Assembly: GCF_001949145.1 (NCBI RefSeq)
Contig: NW_019091499.1
Span: 1-64,000, forward strand
Direction of reading: 5' to 3'
Length of the DNA: 64,000 nucleotides
Source of the DNA: Acanthaster planci
Taxonomy: Eukaryota; Echinodermata; Asteroidea; Valvatida; Acanthasteridae
Part shown: one piece after another, positions 62,025 through 64,000 of the stretch
Position numbering within the stretch: the first letter of the stretch is position 1
How the letters are laid out: each line of letters starts with the position of its first letter
The notes under the pieces: generated by a model
What the model saw: only the letters and a program-made list of their open reading frames with translations
Database searches by the model: none
What the model was told of the DNA's origin: nothing
Program-made: the position numbers and the translations under genes

Positions 62025-63016
62025 TTAGAGAAGAGCTTTGATTTCATCATACAGCACAAGAACCAGGGCGCCACCAGTACCACGCAGAATGTTGGAAAAG
62101 GCCCCTTTGAAGAAGGCTGTTTGACCCTCCTGTTTGAAGATCTTTTTCTAACAGTCAATGGTGTTCTTGTACAAGATGTCCTTGCGGCCTGATTGCATCA
62201 TCATACGGCGACGGACAGTGTCAAAGGGGTAGCTGACAACACCTGAGCCTGTGGTCACCACCTGGGCAATCATCCAGCTCACAATGATGTTATTGCACTG
62301 GGAGGGGCCGGGATCAGTCCCTTTACGGTGTCATAAGTGCCGAAGTAGGCAGCCCTGTATATGATGATACCCTGGACGGATACTCCAAAGCCTCGATACA
62401 GACCATGAATTCCATCTGACTTGGCGATCTTGACCAAGCAAACGCCTAGCCCCTTGAACTGCCGGCCACTCCCGTCATGCCGCCAATGTCAGCTGCCAAG
62501 CGTGTCCTGGCGAAGTCCAGAGGGTAGACGAAGCAGAGCGAGGTGGCGCCGGCCGCCCCACCGGAGGCAAGATTCCCGATGAAATAGCGGGCAAACTGCG
62601 TGCGCTTGTCCACCCCGCTGAGGAAGAGCTGCGTGTAGTTGTCCTTAAAGGCAAAGTTGAGGGCTTGAGTCGGAAAGTAGCGGATAACATCGGCCAGGTT
62701 TCCTCGCCAGAGAGAAGTGAATCCTTGTTCTTTGACAACAGGGCGGAGACAGTCAATGATGCCTTTGTATTGCCTATCTGCTGCAATCTGCGTCGAGGCA
62801 GCTTAAACCTATTCAAACAAAAAATACAAGATGTTGTCAGTTCGGTTAGCAGTGCAGTTTGTAGCTGATGAGTGTTAGTTTCATTAGAGGTTAGTGGCGT
62901 ACTTGAAGCAGGAGCTTGACGCGCTCAATCGGTGCCACGGCTGTCTTGGAAATAGCTGCAGCAGTTCCGCCAGCCATTAAGTCCTTTATAAAGGACGTCA
63001 CGTCGAAGCCGGACAT
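62025..63016 (-). pseudogene. ADP/ATP translocase (mitochondrial carrier, SLC25 family) pseudogene
   Basis: Intact relatives exchange ADP and ATP across the inner mitochondrial membrane. The first exon is 63016-62903 (start [17 protein letters not shown], ending [11 protein letters not shown]) with a GT donor. The second exon runs from 62808 to a TAA at 62025-62027. Family hallmarks are clear: [56 protein letters not shown] and a C-terminal YDEIKALL. The frame is broken four times: TAA at 62803-62805 where the family has Gln (VQ.AS), a frameshift around 62463-62485, a second around 62293-62310, and TAG at 62148-62150 where the family has Trp. The intron after LLLQ sits where human ANT genes have their first intron, as I recall, so this is a decayed gene duplicate rather than a processed copy. 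Sequencing error is less likely since every other multi-exon gene here reads cleanly. Confidence 0.88.
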
Positions 63017-64000
63017 TGCAAAAAGTTTCTGTCGCTAACCCTACAAAAGTCAAAAACAAATGAAATCTACGACTAGTGTCTTAGAATTCTTCACTCGAGC
63101 ACGCGAACACGTACACGCAGTGCTGATGGCACGTTCTGGTAACTTTGCGTAAGTTGTGCCATGTGCCACTTTCTGAGTGTGGTTAGTGGTTGGCATTCTC
63201 ATGCGCGCAACGTCATTTCTGATTGGTCAGAATTTTTACGTCAGGTGGCGATGATGATCAAGTAACATTACTCTTCTTGTGAAAAATGACCAAGATTAAA
63301 TTATGGCTTTTTCACCTCTGCCTTATTCGCAAATCAGCCATCTTGAATTGAAAGCGAATCCGAGGTATTTTTTTAAATCTCAGCACCTGAGAATAAAAAA
63401 TTGTCGCACTGAAATAAGACTTCATAAACAAAATAATGACAGCTATACTGACGAAAAATAAAAAATCGTGATTAATTACGTTAAGCCAAATTAAAAGAAA
63501 AAGATTGGAAGTGAGGCATGGAACACCAAATAGTCTGGCATCATCTCATTTCACAATTATTACATTGAATTCGGATAGATTCCGGGAACACAATTCAAAA
63601 ATGCATCCCCGTGAGTAAGGTTTATTGTGGAAGGCGGGAGACTGTAATACTTTTTGACTAAAACCTGCATTCTAAATGTGACACTCCAATCTAGGATTTT
63701 GGTTTCATTATGCTTCCGATTCAAAATCTAACATTTCTTTTCTGTTATTAATGTGAACTGATTTTGCGTACATATGCGTTTTACATAACTTATCTTAGGC
63801 CCCCTAATGTCGTGATGTCGGAATCTTACAGCGCTTACATGCAATTAAAATTTTGAAAGCGCGCCCGCTGGTATGGCACGATTTAATCTTCACGTTTTGT
63901 GAGTGAGGCCCTCCCAAAAGTATGTAATCATTGGCCCATTGCACTTTTTAAAAACATTATTTTTAACCAGCTGGACTTTCAAAGTTTAACTGTTAAGCCG
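63017..64000. other. Upstream of the translocase pseudogene, nothing recognised
   Basis: No exon, RNA or clear repeat. If the pseudogene arose by DNA duplication, a decayed promoter could lie here. Confidence 0.35.

Noticed and set aside
62475-62816. 113-codon minus-strand open frame
   Set aside because: It is the wrong frame of the ADP/ATP translocase pseudogene; the family match lies in another frame.

Overview
This is a stretch of animal nuclear DNA: AT-rich, with short spliced exons, GT-AG introns, long introns full of transposon debris, many homopolymer G/C runs and TGTACA-rich microsatellites. Gene content (cytosolic sulfotransferase, core MetE-like protein, SEA/EGF membrane mucins, a Reeler domain, a mitochondrial ADP/ATP carrier relic) fits a marine invertebrate, most likely a non-vertebrate deuterostome such as an echinoderm. 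That placement is inference, not proof. All exon boundaries below were read by eye from splice consensus, phase matching and family knowledge; no alignment program was run.

Layout. (1) 400-3421 (+): 3' part of a cytosolic sulfotransferase gene; 5' exons lie before the window. (2) 3422-7761: non-coding, with a tRNA-derived SINE and a repeat with a short hairpin. (3) 7762-14529 (-): a single-domain cobalamin-independent methionine synthase (MetE C-terminal) homologue in at least nine exons, interrupted by a 909-base assembly gap (13468-14376). (4) 14530-22326: repeat-rich desert with long inverted repeats, a ~100-bp tandem array and foldback elements. (5) 22327-32156 (-): a complete ten-exon gene for a type I membrane mucin: signal peptide, Reeler, long Ser/Thr region, SEA, EGF, transmembrane helix, cytoplasmic tail (1131 residues by my model). 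(6) 32157-41674: intergenic repeats, including nested inverted repeats. (7) 41675-57570 (+): an eleven-exon paralogue (524 residues) in head-to-head orientation, with the same SEA-EGF-TM cassette but a short acidic Thr-rich stalk from two duplicated exons and no Reeler. (8) 57571-62024: UTR and intergenic. (9) 62025-63016 (-): an ADP/ATP translocase pseudogene with two nonsense codons and two frameshifts.

The most interesting object is the pair of SEA-EGF-TM genes. Six consecutive exons match in phase and nearly in length, two of them exactly (158 and 68 nt), and all ten ectodomain cysteines are kept. Everything outside the cassette differs: one copy carries a Reeler plus a mucin exon, the other a tandemly duplicated stalk exon, and the tails are unrelated by eye. 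This looks like an inverted local duplication followed by modular N-terminal and C-terminal replacement. Both SEA domains keep the G-S step used for autoproteolysis, so both products may be two-chain, sheddable surface proteins.
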